DNA of 64,000 bases from Opitutia bacterium. Its GTDB lineage: Bacteria > Verrucomicrobiota > Verrucomicrobiia > Opitutales > Opitutaceae. This document shows, in pieces, positions 35,885 through 45,266 of this stretch (the first letter of the stretch is position 1; every line of letters starts with the position of its first letter). A program made the translations under genes and the position numbers. The notes under the pieces are model-generated. The model saw nothing but the letters and a program-made list of their open reading frames with translations, made no database searches and was not told the origin of the DNA. The stretch covers positions 62,001 through 126,000 of the forward strand of contig CANJIU010000006.1 of assembly GCA_947474365.1 (NCBI GenBank), read 5' to 3'.

Positions 35885-38800
35885 ATGAGACACCTTCGTC
35901 CCGCATTCCTCGCCCTCCTCGTCACGTTGCCGTTCGCCTTTGCCCCCGCCGCCGAGAAGGCGCCCAAGCCCGTGCTCGATCCGGAATTGGCCCGCTATGG
36001 TATTGATGAAAAGACCGGATCACGCCCGCGAGCGGTCGAGCCGATCGGAACGACCCTGCCGCTGGCGCTCCGCCGGGGAGACCGGATCGTTCTGATCGGC
36101 AACACGCTCTTCGAGCGCGGCGACGATTTTCCTTACTTCGAGGCGATGCTCCAGGCCGGGCATCCCGAGTTGCAACTCTCGGTGCGCACCCTGGCGTGGG
36201 CGGCCGACGAGGTCGACCTGATGCCGCGGCCGAAAAATTTCGGCACCCTGCAACAGCATCTCACGGCGCAGAAGGCAGACGTGATTTTTGCCGCCTTCGG
36301 GTTCAACGAGTCGTTCGCCGGGGTGGAGCGGTTGCCGGACTTTCGCGTGCGGCTGGTGCGATTCCTCACGGAGTTGAAGACCAGCGCTTACAACGGCCAG
36401 AGCGCGCCGCGCATCGTGCTCGTCTCGCCGATCGCCAACGAGAACGTGCCCGGCGTGCCGGCGGCCGATCTCAATAATAACCGGCTGGCGGCCTACTCCC
36501 GCGCGATGGAGGCGGTGGCCGCCGAGCAACAGGTCGGATTCGTCAATGCCTTTGACGCCACCAAGGCCATGCTTGACGATCCCACGACGCAGCTGACCAG
36601 CAATGGTGTGCATCTCGAGGGTGCGGGCTATGAGATGCTGGCGCGCCGGCTCTATGAGGCGACCTTTGTCGCTCCGCCGCCGAAAGTGAGCGCGGAACTC
36701 GTTGGTGCGATCGCGGACAAGAACCGCCAGTTCTTCCGCCGCTACCGCCCGCTGAACACCTATTATTACACCGGTGACCGCAACGCGACCTACGGCTACC
36801 TGGATTTTCTGCCCGCCATGCGCGGCTTCGACGTCATGCTCGGCAATCGCGACGAACGCGTGTGGAAAATCGCCGGCGGCGAGTCGTTTGGCGGCAAGGC
36901 GATCGACGACAGCAACGTGCCGGCGATGCCGCCCGTCGACCTCAGCAAGGGTGCCAACGAATGGATGACGCCCGCCAACGAGCGCGCCGCGTTCAAGGTC
37001 GACTCGCGCTTCGATGTGACGCTCTTCGCCTCGGAGGAGCAGTTTCCCGATTTGGCGAAGCCGATTTCGATGCGCTGGGACACCCGCGGCCGCCTCTGGG
37101 TAAGTTGCTCGACGACGTATCCGCACGTGTACCCCGGGCGCGAGCCGGCGGACAAGATTGTGGTTCTTGAGGACACCGACGGTGACGGTCGCGCCGATAA
37201 GTGCACGGTCTTCGCCGACAAACTTCACATCCCGCTCAGCTTCGAACTGGCCGACGGCGGGGTCTACGTCTCGGAGCAGCCGAACCTCACGTTTCTGAAG
37301 GACATCAACGGCGACGACAAAGCCGATGTGCGGCGCGTGGTGTTCTCCGGCTTCGGCACGGAGGACTCGCATCATTCGCTGCACGATTTCATCCGCACGC
37401 CAGACGGCGACCTGCTGTTTCGCGAATCGATCTTCCTGAACTCGCAGGTCGAGACGGCGTACGGCCCGGTGCGGGCGCGCAATTCCTCCTGGTTTCAGCT
37501 GCACACGGCGACGCAGCGGCTGACGACGTTCGGCAGCTATCCGAACACGAATCCGTGGGGCGTCACGTTCACCGAGTGGGGACACCACGTGGCGAGCCAT
37601 CCGATTTTCGCGAGCGCGTTTCACGCGACGAATCCGCCGTTTCCCGAGCAGCACGCGAATCCGACGGGTCTGCCGGCGTATTCCGGGACGTGCGGACACG
37701 AGTTTGTCGACAGCCCCGTGTGGCCGCGGGAACTGCAGGGCCGGATGATCAAGGCGCGTTACAAGCCAACCAACCGGATCGAGATTCACGACTGGCTGCA
37801 GGTGGGCGACCATTTTGAGGAAAAGTACGTCAGCGACCTGATCTTTTCGACCAACCTCAGCTTCATCCCGGTCGACGTGAAGTTCGGGCCGCGGGGCGAC
37901 CTGTACGTCTGTGACTGGTACAACCCGATCAAGGGGCACATGCAGTATTCGTTGCGCGACGATCGCCGGGACCGGACGTCGGGCCGCATCTGGCGTGTCG
38001 TGCCGAAGGGCGCCGCCATGCCGGCCGCGCCCAAGATCGCAGGTGCGCCGGTGGCCGCGCTGTTGGAGACCCTGAAGTCGCCCCAGTATCGGGTGCGCGA
38101 CCTCGCCCGGCGCGAACTGGCCGCCCGCGGCCGGGGTGTCGTCGAACCCGCGCTCAACGCGTGGGTCCGCGCCCTCGACCGGAAGGAGGCGCGGTTCCGT
38201 CATCACCAGGTGGAGGCGATGTGGCTGTCGCGTGCGATCGACGCGCCCAATCTGGGCCTGCTGCGCGAGGTGATTGCGTGTGAGGAGCCACTCGCGCGTT
38301 CCGCGGCGACGGCGCAGCTTTGCCACCTGCACGCCCTGTTGCCCGACGTGCTCGACTTGCTGCGGGCGCGCGCCAACGACGAGAGCGGCCTCGTGCGCAT
38401 GGAGGCGGCCATCGCCGCCAGCTATGTGGGCACCGCGGGGGCGCTCGAGGCAATCCTCGGCGTTTTGCAGAAACCCGCCGATCCGCATCTCACCTATGCG
38501 ATTCGCACGTCGCTGGACTCAGCCGCACTCGCGCCCTTTTGGCGCAACGATGCCAACGGTGCCGCGGCCAAACCAGTGGTGGCGTTCATGGACCGCCTGA
38601 AGGCAACCGAGAAAAAGGCCAAGGCGGGGAAGCGCGCGGAGAAGACGAGTCCGAGTTCCACCGAGCCCGCCTTTGACCGGCAGGCGGACATGCTGACGAT
38701 CCATATCTCGACGATTCCGGAACGGATGCTGTTCGATCTGAAGACATTTTCCGCCAAACCCGGCCAGCCGGTGAAACTTGTTTTTTCCAATCCTGACATG

Positions 38801-39067
38801 ATGCAGCACAACCTGGTCATCGTGAGCCCAGGAGCGCTCGAGGAGGTCGGGACCGCCGGCAATGAGATGGCCAAGGACCCCGACGGAATTAAGCGGGATT
38901 TCGTGCCGACAACGCCCAAGGTTCTGCATGCGACCAAGCTCATCGATCCGCAGGGGACGGCGATTTTGCGATTCAAGGCGCCGATGACGCCCGGGAGTTA
39001 TCCTTATGTCTGCACGTTTCCCGGTCACTGGGTGATCATGAACGGCGTCATGGAAGTGAAACCATAA
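35885..39067 (+). CDS. PVC-type dehydrogenase: pseudo-SGNH domain, TIGR02604 propeller, HEAT-like repeats and C-terminal cupredoxin
   Basis: The ATG at 35885 gives 1060 residues with signal peptide FLALLVTLPFAFAPAAE. Residues about 64-260 resemble an SGNH hydrolase, but the GDS motif is GNTLFE (Asn73) and the catalytic DxxH is NGVHLEG, so the domain is probably not catalytic. The membrane-bound dehydrogenase propeller follows (FDVTLFASEEQFPDLAKPI, EDTDGDGRADKCTVFADK), then HEAT-like helices (VRDLARRELAARGRG). The C-terminus is a blue-copper domain with a complete type-1 site: His975, Cys1043, His1048 and Met1052, spaced C-x4-H-x3-M as in azurin. No CxxCH is present. Relatives usually end in cytochrome c, so copper replaces haem here. 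A small partner gene follows after 11 bp. Confidence 0.88.
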   Translation: MRHLRPAFLALLVTLPFAFAPAAEKAPKPVLDPELARYGIDEKTGSRPRAVEPIGTTLPLALRRGDRIVLIGNTLFERGDDFPYFEAMLQAGHPELQLSVRTLAWAADEVDLMPRPKNFGTLQQHLTAQKADVIFAAFGFNESFAGVERLPDFRVRLVRFLTELKTSAYNGQSAPRIVLVSPIANENVPGVPAADLNNNRLAAYSRAMEAVAAEQQVGFVNAFDATKAMLDDPTTQLTSNGVHLEGAGYEMLARRLYEATFVAPPPKVSAELVGAIADKNRQFFRRYRPLNTYYYTGDRNATYGYLDFLPAMRGFDVMLGNRDERVWKIAGGESFGGKAIDDSNVPAMPPVDLSKGANEWMTPANERAAFKVDSRFDVTLFASEEQFPDLAKPISMRWDTRGRLWVSCSTTYPHVYPGREPADKIVVLEDTDGDGRADKCTVFADKLHIPLSFELADGGVYVSEQPNLTFLKDINGDDKADVRRVVFSGFGTEDSHHSLHDFIRTPDGDLLFRESIFLNSQVETAYGPVRARNSSWFQLHTATQRLTTFGSYPNTNPWGVTFTEWGHHVASHPIFASAFHATNPPFPEQHANPTGLPAYSGTCGHEFVDSPVWPRELQGRMIKARYKPTNRIEIHDWLQVGDHFEEKYVSDLIFSTNLSFIPVDVKFGPRGDLYVCDWYNPIKGHMQYSLRDDRRDRTSGRIWRVVPKGAAMPAAPKIAGAPVAALLETLKSPQYRVRDLARRELAARGRGVVEPALNAWVRALDRKEARFRHHQVEAMWLSRAIDAPNLGLLREVIACEEPLARSAATAQLCHLHALLPDVLDLLRARANDESGLVRMEAAIAASYVGTAGALEAILGVLQKPADPHLTYAIRTSLDSAALAPFWRNDANGAAAKPVVAFMDRLKATEKKAKAGKRAEKTSPSSTEPAFDRQADMLTIHISTIPERMLFDLKTFSAKPGQPVKLVFSNPDMMQHNLVIVSPGALEEVGTAGNEMAKDPDGIKRDFVPTTPKVLHATKLIDPQGTAILRFKAPMTPGSYPYVCTFPGHWVIMNGVMEVKP

Positions 39068-39078
39068 CCGTCTCCTTT

Positions 39079-39960
39079 ATGCGCCGTTCTCTTATTGTCC
39101 TGCTGGCCTACTGCCTCACTGCGGCGATCAGTTCTGCCGGAATCCTCGATTGGATTTTCCCGAAGCACGATGTGCAGGTCATCACGGTGACCGACACGAC
39201 CCCTGCCGGACTTTTGCGGAGGAGGCCAACGGCCGCGAATCCCGTCTACTACACCGCGATCAACGCCGGGTATCGTGACTTCGGCGGCATCATTGCGGGC
39301 GAGAAAATTCCACCCAAGGAAGAGGTTCTGAAGACGATCGCGAAAGTCCTCGCCAAGCAGGGTTACCTTCTCGCCACGCCGGAGCATCCTCCCGCGTTGC
39401 TCCTGCTGTGGACCTGGGGCACGATGAACACCGACCGGATGTACATGGGCGGTGATGACACCGAAGGGCGCCAGGTCAACCGACGCCAATTGCTGCGGTT
39501 CATGGGTGCCTACAAATTGGGGCTGATTTCCAAGGAAGGCAGCGCTTTCCAGGATGAGCTGAGTTACACGGGCATGATGTTCAAGGATGCCGATTCGGAA
39601 ATGATCTCGGACCTCGCGACGGAGGATCTCTATGTCGCGGCGATTTCGGCCTATGATTTTGCCGCCGCGGCGCGCAGCCAGAAGGAATTGCTGTGGACCA
39701 CCAAGATCAGCTGTCCATCGCGCGGACTTTCGCTGCCGGAGACGCTCCCGGTGATGCTCGCGCTGGCGGGACCAAACATCGGGCGGGAGACGGCGAAACC
39801 GGTCTCGGTGACAGCCACGGAAAAATTCAAGACCGAGGTGAAGGTCGGAGACCCGACTGTGGTCGAATATCTGGATCCGAGCAAAGGAGCGGTTATCGAC
39901 ATGGCTCCCGTCGACCCGAAGAAGCAGAAGAGCGCGCCGGCGCCGAAGGGGAAGAAGTAG
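39079..39960 (+). CDS. Uncharacterised exported protein
   Basis: The 293-residue protein has a signal peptide (SLIVLLAYCLTAAISSAG) and no recognisable domain. The central region FMGAYKLGLISKEGSAF and the following DLATEDLYVAAISAYDFAAA look helical; the last 25 residues are Lys/Pro/Ala rich and probably disordered. It begins 11 bp after the copper-domain dehydrogenase stop, so it is almost certainly in the same operon and could be a partner or assembly factor. No function is assigned. Confidence 0.75.
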   Translation: MRRSLIVLLAYCLTAAISSAGILDWIFPKHDVQVITVTDTTPAGLLRRRPTAANPVYYTAINAGYRDFGGIIAGEKIPPKEEVLKTIAKVLAKQGYLLATPEHPPALLLLWTWGTMNTDRMYMGGDDTEGRQVNRRQLLRFMGAYKLGLISKEGSAFQDELSYTGMMFKDADSEMISDLATEDLYVAAISAYDFAAAARSQKELLWTTKISCPSRGLSLPETLPVMLALAGPNIGRETAKPVSVTATEKFKTEVKVGDPTVVEYLDPSKGAVIDMAPVDPKKQKSAPAPKGKK

Positions 39961-40149
39961 GGGCGGCTTTGTGGCAGACGAACGGTAGACTGAATCTGGG
40001 CGGTATCCGGGGCGTCCGAGATTTGCTCGAGCAACTGATGACCGACCAGGAACGCCTGGGACCGAGGTTCCTATCTCTATTTCGACCCTCACTGGCCTCG
40101 ATTCATTTTTGTTGTCGCGCCCTTGGGGAAGATCTGGAGCCTTTGGCGC

Positions 40150-41136
40150 ATGCTCCGGAAAGCACCCCTCGGTCCATGGGCTCTCGGCCTCGGAGCTGTG
40201 CTGGTTACGCTTTTCGCGGCATGTGAAGCGCCGCCGCCGCCCCTGCTGCGGGTTGGCCTCAATCAGTGGCCAGGGTACGCGCCCCTGCAAATGGCCGAGC
40301 AACTCAATTACTTCCGGTCCAAGCGGCAGGTGCGAACGATCACTTACGCCTCCACCACCCAGGTTCTCCGTGCTTTTCGCAACAACTCGCTTGAGGCGGC
40401 CGGTCTGACGCTGGATGAAGCACTCCTGCTCGCCGAAGATTTTCCGGACATCCGGGTGGTGCTCGTCATCGGCAGTTCAAACGGCGGGGATGTCGTTTTG
40501 GGAAGGCCCGGGATGGGAAAAATGTCCGACCTCCGTGGGCATCGAGTGGGTTACGAGGCCACGGCGCTCGGTGCCTTCATGCTCGGCCGCGCCCTGGAGA
40601 CAGCCGGATTGCGCGTGAGTGACGTGAACCTCATTCCGATCCAATCGGACGAACATGAAAATGCGTTCAAAAGCGGTCAGGTGGATGCAATCGTCACCTT
40701 TGAACCCGCCCGGGCGCGATTGATCGAGGGCGGTGCGTGCGTGCTGTTCAACAGTGCGGAAATTCCGGGGGAGGTGCTGGATGTGCTCGTGGTTCGACGG
40801 AGCTTTCTGGATAAGAACCCGGAAATGATCGTCGACCTCGTCCAGGGGTGGTTCAAGGCGCTGGCCCATCAAGCCCGGAACAGTGACGACGCGTTCCAAC
40901 GACTGAGTGTGATCCTGCAGCGCACGCCGGAGCAGGCCCGCAGTGCCTACCGTCTGTTGACACTGCCGGACCTGGCCGAAAACCGACGTTTGCTGGCCAG
41001 CCGCCCGCCCGGATTGAGGTCCACCATCGAAAAGCTTTCGACTGTGATGCTCAAGCAGGAGCTCCTGCGGCGATCGCCGTCGCTTGATGCGCTGCTCGAT
41101 GGGCGGACCGTGGAGCAGGTCGCCAGGGGAAAGTAG
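40150..41136 (+). CDS. Substrate-binding lipoprotein, NMT1/THI5 or NitT/TauT type
   Basis: The ATG at 40150 gives 328 residues. A lipobox-like LFAAC places the lipid-modified Cys at residue 25, so it is probably a membrane-anchored periplasmic protein. The mature part starts RVGLNQWPGYAPLQMAEQLNYF and contains QVDAIVTFEPARARLIEGGA, both typical of ABC-type solute-binding proteins for nitrate, taurine or thiamine precursors. No permease or ATPase gene is nearby. The histidine kinase gene begins 6 bp downstream, so it more likely acts as a ligand-sensing subunit for that kinase than as part of a transporter. The ligand is unknown. Confidence 0.85.
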   Translation: MLRKAPLGPWALGLGAVLVTLFAACEAPPPPLLRVGLNQWPGYAPLQMAEQLNYFRSKRQVRTITYASTTQVLRAFRNNSLEAAGLTLDEALLLAEDFPDIRVVLVIGSSNGGDVVLGRPGMGKMSDLRGHRVGYEATALGAFMLGRALETAGLRVSDVNLIPIQSDEHENAFKSGQVDAIVTFEPARARLIEGGACVLFNSAEIPGEVLDVLVVRRSFLDKNPEMIVDLVQGWFKALAHQARNSDDAFQRLSVILQRTPEQARSAYRLLTLPDLAENRRLLASRPPGLRSTIEKLSTVMLKQELLRRSPSLDALLDGRTVEQVARGK

Positions 41137-41142
41137 CGCGTC

Positions 41143-44100
41143 ATGGCATCCCGGCGAACCACGGTCTTCTCGATTTTTCCGCTGCGCTACGCGATCCCGG
41201 GCGCATTGCTGGTTTTCACCGCGGCAGTGGCCGGATGGGTCTACGTGAACAACGTCAGGCTCGCCGAACGCGATCAGGAGCGGAATGCGGCCAACGAACT
41301 CAGACTGGAGGCCGGTTCCCTGCAGCGCAGCTTCGAGTATCTGATTGCCAAAGGTGCGTTGGAGCAGGTGCAACACGAGTTGGTGGAAAAGCGTGCCGAC
41401 CCGGAGATTGAGCTGGCGGTCGTGATCGACGATCGGGCGGTCATCATCGCCGCGGCCTCTCGAGGCAATATCGGCCGGCCGATCCGGCAGCGGCTCGAAT
41501 CCGGACGCGACTACATGCACGGACTGGATTTAACGCCGACCATCAACCACGTGATGAAACACCCGGATGGGCGGGTCGTTTTTTCCCGGGATCGCACTTT
41601 TCTGGCCGGAGTTTATCCCCTGCTACTGGGAACGACGGCGGGGGGGCTGCGAGGCAGCCGCAGCGGCGCGCTCATCCTCGCGCGCGACTTGTCGATGCGA
41701 AAGGCGCAGGCGCGGCAGGAAGTGATGCGGCAGATCGCCGAGTTCACCCTCCTGATGACGCTCTTCGCCGCGCTGATGCTGGCGGTTCTTCATTTTACCT
41801 TCTCGCGGCGGGTCGCCGTGTTGGTGGACACTGCCCGGCGTTTTGCCGAGGGAGAACTGCTCGCCCGGGCCGAGCTGCGGGGAAGGGATGAACTGGCGTT
41901 CATTGGCACGGCATTCGATACCATGGCCGAGCGGGTCTCGCTGGCGCGGCGGGAATTGGCCGCGAGTGAGGAGAAACTCGCCATTACGCTCAATTCAATC
42001 GGCGACGCCGTGATCGCCACCGACTGCGACGGACGGATTGTCCGGATGAATCCCACTGCCGAGCGCCTGACCGGCTGGTCGGAGGCGGAGGCCGAGGGAC
42101 GGCCCTTGCCCCAGGTTTTTCGTATCATCAATTCCCAGACCCGCGCGCCGGCGGTCAACCCGGCGATCCTCGTGACGAACGGAGGCGAAGTGGTGGGGCA
42201 GGCCGAACACACGGCATTGCTCGCCCGCGACGAGCGGGAATACCAGATTTCCAAAAGCGCCGCGCCGATCCGCGATCCGGCCGGCCGGATTTGCGGCGTC
42301 GTGCTGGTGTTCAGCGACGTTACGGAGAAATACCGGATGGAGCGGGCCCTGGTTGACGCTCTCGCGCTCGTTGATCGGACCAGTGAATTGGCCGGCGTCG
42401 GTGGTTCAGAAATGGATTTCCACACGGGACGGCGAACCTGGACGCGCGAGATGTGCCGCATTCACGAAATTGACGCGGGGGTCGGTCCGCCACTTGAACA
42501 GCGCGTCGATCCCCGTTTTCCCACTGTACTTGCGACGGTACGGGAGGCGACCCGCGCACTGCGCGAACGCGGCGAGCCGTTTGACTTGGAAATACCGGTG
42601 ATCACCGGCAAGGGGCGGTCGATTTGGGTTCGGGCGAGGGGAACATCGGTGATGGTGCAGGGGAAGCCCGTTCGAATGACCGGTGCCTACCAGGATATCA
42701 CCGAGCGAAAACGGGCCGAGGAGGCAGTGAGGGCCACGGAGGAGATGCGGCGGCTCGTGCTGAATAATATCCCTCAAGGCGTGTTCTGGAAGGACCTCGA
42801 ATCGCGTTACCTTGGTTGTAACGACGTCGTCGTCCGGAGTTTTGGCTTCGGAAGCGTTGCATCGACGCTGGGGAAAAGCGACGCCGAGTTGGGTTCACGT
42901 ACTCCCGAGGAGGCGGAGTACTTCCTGGCGAAGGATCGGGAAGTCATGTCCTCGGGCCGCCCTCAGTTCGGGATCGTCGAGCCGGCCACGTTTGCCGACG
43001 GTTCCCGGCGCTGGTTGGAGACCAACAAGATTCCGATGCGGGACGCGGCGGGGCAGGTGATTGGCGTGCTCGGCACGTGGCTGGATATCACCGAGCGCAA
43101 AGAGGCGGAAGAACGGTTGCGCACCAGCGAGGAGCGATTCCGTACGCTGCGAAACAGCGCCCCGTTTTGCATTCATGAAATCGATCTCGAGGGACGGCTC
43201 GTTTCGATGAATCCGGCCGGGCTGAAGATGATGGGAGTGGACGACGAAGCCGCGATTTGCGGGCGGCACTATCTCAGCGCAGTGGGGGACCGGGATCGGG
43301 CGGAAATTGCTCGACTGCTGAAACTCGCCGTGGAGGGCGTGCCGTGCGAGTTTGAGTTTGAATCCGGCAACGGCCGTGATTTCGAGTCGTCGTTCGTTCC
43401 GATCAAAGACGGGCAGGGGACGGTCGTCCGCCTCATGGGGCTGACCCAGGACATCACTGCGCGCAAGGACAGCGAAAAGGAGAAGGCGCGCATTGAGGGC
43501 CAGCTCCGCCACTCGCAGAAATTGCAGGCGGTCGGTACGCTCGCTGGCGGCATCGCCCACGATTTCAACAACATCCTCTCCGGCATATACGGATATACCG
43601 CACTCACCCGCCAGGCCGTTGGTTCCAATCCCGATGCGCTTGACTACCTCGGTGAGATTCAACGGGCGTCGCGGCGGGCGGCGGACCTCGTGCGCCAGAT
43701 CCTGTCGTTCAGCCGGAGTGGCGAGCAGAAACTGGGACTGGTGCAATTGCGCCTGGTGGTGGAGGAATGCGTCCAGCTCCTGCGCGCGGCAACCCCGAGC
43801 ACCATCGCTTTTGACGTTCGGCTGGAACCCGATCTGCCTCCCGTGATGGGGGATTCGTCCCAGTTGCATCAGGTGGTCATGAACCTCGGCACCAACTCCC
43901 GGCAGGCCATGGGTGAACATCAGGGCCGGCTCGGCATCATCTTGGAATCGTGCGAGGTGGACGACGCCAAGGCCAGGGAGGTGTCCAACATCGTTCCGGG
44001 GCGGTACGTGCGACTGACGGTGAGCGACACGGGCCACGGCATGGACGGGGCGACCCAGGCGCGGGTGTTTGAACCGTTTTTCACGACCAAGGCGCCAGGA

Positions 44101-44679
44101 CAGGGGACCGGGCTCGGCCTTTCCGTCGTCCACGGAATCGTGCTTGGTCATCACGGCGGAATTCAGTTGGTCAGTGAGATTGGGCAGGGAACGACCTTCG
44201 AAATTTATCTGCCGGTGATGGCGAAGGGTACTGCCGCGCAGAACGTGGAGGAATCGTCCGACCTGCCACGCGGCAACGGCGAACGTATTTTGTTTGTGGA
44301 TGACGAAACTCCGGTGATCCGGGTGGGCGAGCTCTTCCTGAAGAACCTTGGCTACACCCCGGTGTGTGTGAACAACGCGGAGCAGGCACTGCAACGGTTT
44401 GAGCGGGAGCCCGGTTCGTTTTCCATGGTCATCACCGACCAGACGATGCCGGGATTGACGGGGCTGCAACTCGCCCGGCGGATCCGTGACTTGCGGGCTG
44501 ATTTGCCGGTGGTAATCTCAAGTGGCCACAGTCTGTCCCTGACGCCAGAGTCCATCAAGGCGGCGGGAGTCTGTGAAATCCTGGAAAAACCCTATTCAAA
44601 CGCCGGAATGGCCGCTACGATTCGCCGCCACCTAAAATCCATCCACCCTTCCGACCATGCCGAGGATCCTGTTAATTGA
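41143..44679 (+). CDS. Multi-PAS hybrid sensor histidine kinase
   Basis: The 1178-residue protein has a membrane helix near residues 14-34, a periplasmic sensor of about 165 residues and a second helix near 200-222. A HAMP domain, four PAS domains (about 275-400, 405-525, 530-650, 655-775) and the phosphoacceptor His806 in GGIAHDFNNIL follow. Then come the ATP-binding domain (VSDTGHGMDG, GLGLSVVHGIVLGHHGG) and a C-terminal receiver with Asp1099 (VITDQTMPG). It should autophosphorylate, then pass the phosphate to its own receiver and to the downstream response regulator. It is coupled to the substrate-binding lipoprotein gene by a 6-bp gap, and its 3' end overlaps the next gene by 23 bp. Confidence 0.95.
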   Translation: MASRRTTVFSIFPLRYAIPGALLVFTAAVAGWVYVNNVRLAERDQERNAANELRLEAGSLQRSFEYLIAKGALEQVQHELVEKRADPEIELAVVIDDRAVIIAAASRGNIGRPIRQRLESGRDYMHGLDLTPTINHVMKHPDGRVVFSRDRTFLAGVYPLLLGTTAGGLRGSRSGALILARDLSMRKAQARQEVMRQIAEFTLLMTLFAALMLAVLHFTFSRRVAVLVDTARRFAEGELLARAELRGRDELAFIGTAFDTMAERVSLARRELAASEEKLAITLNSIGDAVIATDCDGRIVRMNPTAERLTGWSEAEAEGRPLPQVFRIINSQTRAPAVNPAILVTNGGEVVGQAEHTALLARDEREYQISKSAAPIRDPAGRICGVVLVFSDVTEKYRMERALVDALALVDRTSELAGVGGSEMDFHTGRRTWTREMCRIHEIDAGVGPPLEQRVDPRFPTVLATVREATRALRERGEPFDLEIPVITGKGRSIWVRARGTSVMVQGKPVRMTGAYQDITERKRAEEAVRATEEMRRLVLNNIPQGVFWKDLESRYLGCNDVVVRSFGFGSVASTLGKSDAELGSRTPEEAEYFLAKDREVMSSGRPQFGIVEPATFADGSRRWLETNKIPMRDAAGQVIGVLGTWLDITERKEAEERLRTSEERFRTLRNSAPFCIHEIDLEGRLVSMNPAGLKMMGVDDEAAICGRHYLSAVGDRDRAEIARLLKLAVEGVPCEFEFESGNGRDFESSFVPIKDGQGTVVRLMGLTQDITARKDSEKEKARIEGQLRHSQKLQAVGTLAGGIAHDFNNILSGIYGYTALTRQAVGSNPDALDYLGEIQRASRRAADLVRQILSFSRSGEQKLGLVQLRLVVEECVQLLRAATPSTIAFDVRLEPDLPPVMGDSSQLHQVVMNLGTNSRQAMGEHQGRLGIILESCEVDDAKAREVSNIVPGRYVRLTVSDTGHGMDGATQARVFEPFFTTKAPGQGTGLGLSVVHGIVLGHHGGIQLVSEIGQGTTFEIYLPVMAKGTAAQNVEESSDLPRGNGERILFVDDETPVIRVGELFLKNLGYTPVCVNNAEQALQRFEREPGSFSMVITDQTMPGLTGLQLARRIRDLRADLPVVISSGHSLSLTPESIKAAGVCEILEKPYSNAGMAATIRRHLKSIHPSDHAEDPVN

Positions 44680-45055
44680 CGACGATCAGTTGCTGCGGAC
44701 GGCATTGCGCCTCTCCATCGAAAAGTCAGGATACGAGGTGGTGGAGGCGGGGGACGGGCGCGAAGGACTCGCCGCGTACCGAGCCGGGCGATTCGAGCTG
44801 GTGGTCACCGACATGGTGATGCCGGGCATGGAAGGCGTCGAAACGATTGGCGAACTACGCAAACTGGATCCGCGACTTCCAATCATTGCGATCTCCGGCG
44901 GCGGGCGCGGCGCGGCTGGTGACTACCTGAGTTATGCCAAGATCTTCGGCGCCTCGATAATGCTGGAGAAACCGCTGGAGCCGGAACTGCTCTGCGCCGC
45001 GATTGTGAAGCTGATCGGGCCACCCGACCGGACAGCGCCGACGAACGGCGGCTGA
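44657..45055 (+). CDS. Single-domain response regulator (CheY-like)
   Basis: The 132-residue protein is a receiver domain only: acidic pocket ILLIDDDQ, phosphoacceptor Asp52 in VVTDMVMPGMEG, Ser80 and Lys105 (MLEKPLEPE). There is no output domain, so it probably relays phosphate to another protein or binds a partner directly. It overlaps the 3' end of the hybrid kinase gene by 23 bases, which points to translational coupling. Confidence 0.93.
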   Translation: MPRILLIDDDQLLRTALRLSIEKSGYEVVEAGDGREGLAAYRAGRFELVVTDMVMPGMEGVETIGELRKLDPRLPIIAISGGGRGAAGDYLSYAKIFGASIMLEKPLEPELLCAAIVKLIGPPDRTAPTNGG

Positions 45056-45075
45056 GCTGGCTTCGAAAAGGGGGC

Positions 45076-45171
45076 GTCTTCTGAGCGCCAGCGAAGAATC
45101 CCGATCGATGACGGCGGACTCGGGGCCGTGGAGGAATGTCCCGAAGGACTCCTAGCTGCGTTCAGAATGAC
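45076..45171. repeat. Imperfect palindrome resembling a dispersed intergenic repeat
   Basis: Left arm 45076-45102 (gtcttctgagcgccagcgaa and onward) pairs with right arm 45146-45171 (ggactcctagctgcgttcag and onward) with a few mismatches and a loop of about 43 bp. The arms have the look of the GTCATTCTGAGCG-type interspersed palindromes I associate with many soil-bacterial genomes. It sits between the convergent response regulator and PIG-L genes and could also act as a terminator. Confidence 0.6.
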
Positions 45172-45266
45172 CGAGCAGAATCCATTTGGGACTCTCCTAA
45201 CGACGCACGATCAAAAGGAGCACCGTAGGCCGGCGTCCTTTGGCTGTGCGCCACCGACCACCACGC

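Noticed and set aside
35923..36665. Active SGNH esterase domain at the front of the copper protein
   Set aside because: The GDS serine motif is GNT and the DxxH motif is NGVH, so catalytic residues are not in place.
36020..38488. 822-residue open frame opposite the copper-domain dehydrogenase gene
   Set aside because: Antisense shadow of a well-supported gene.
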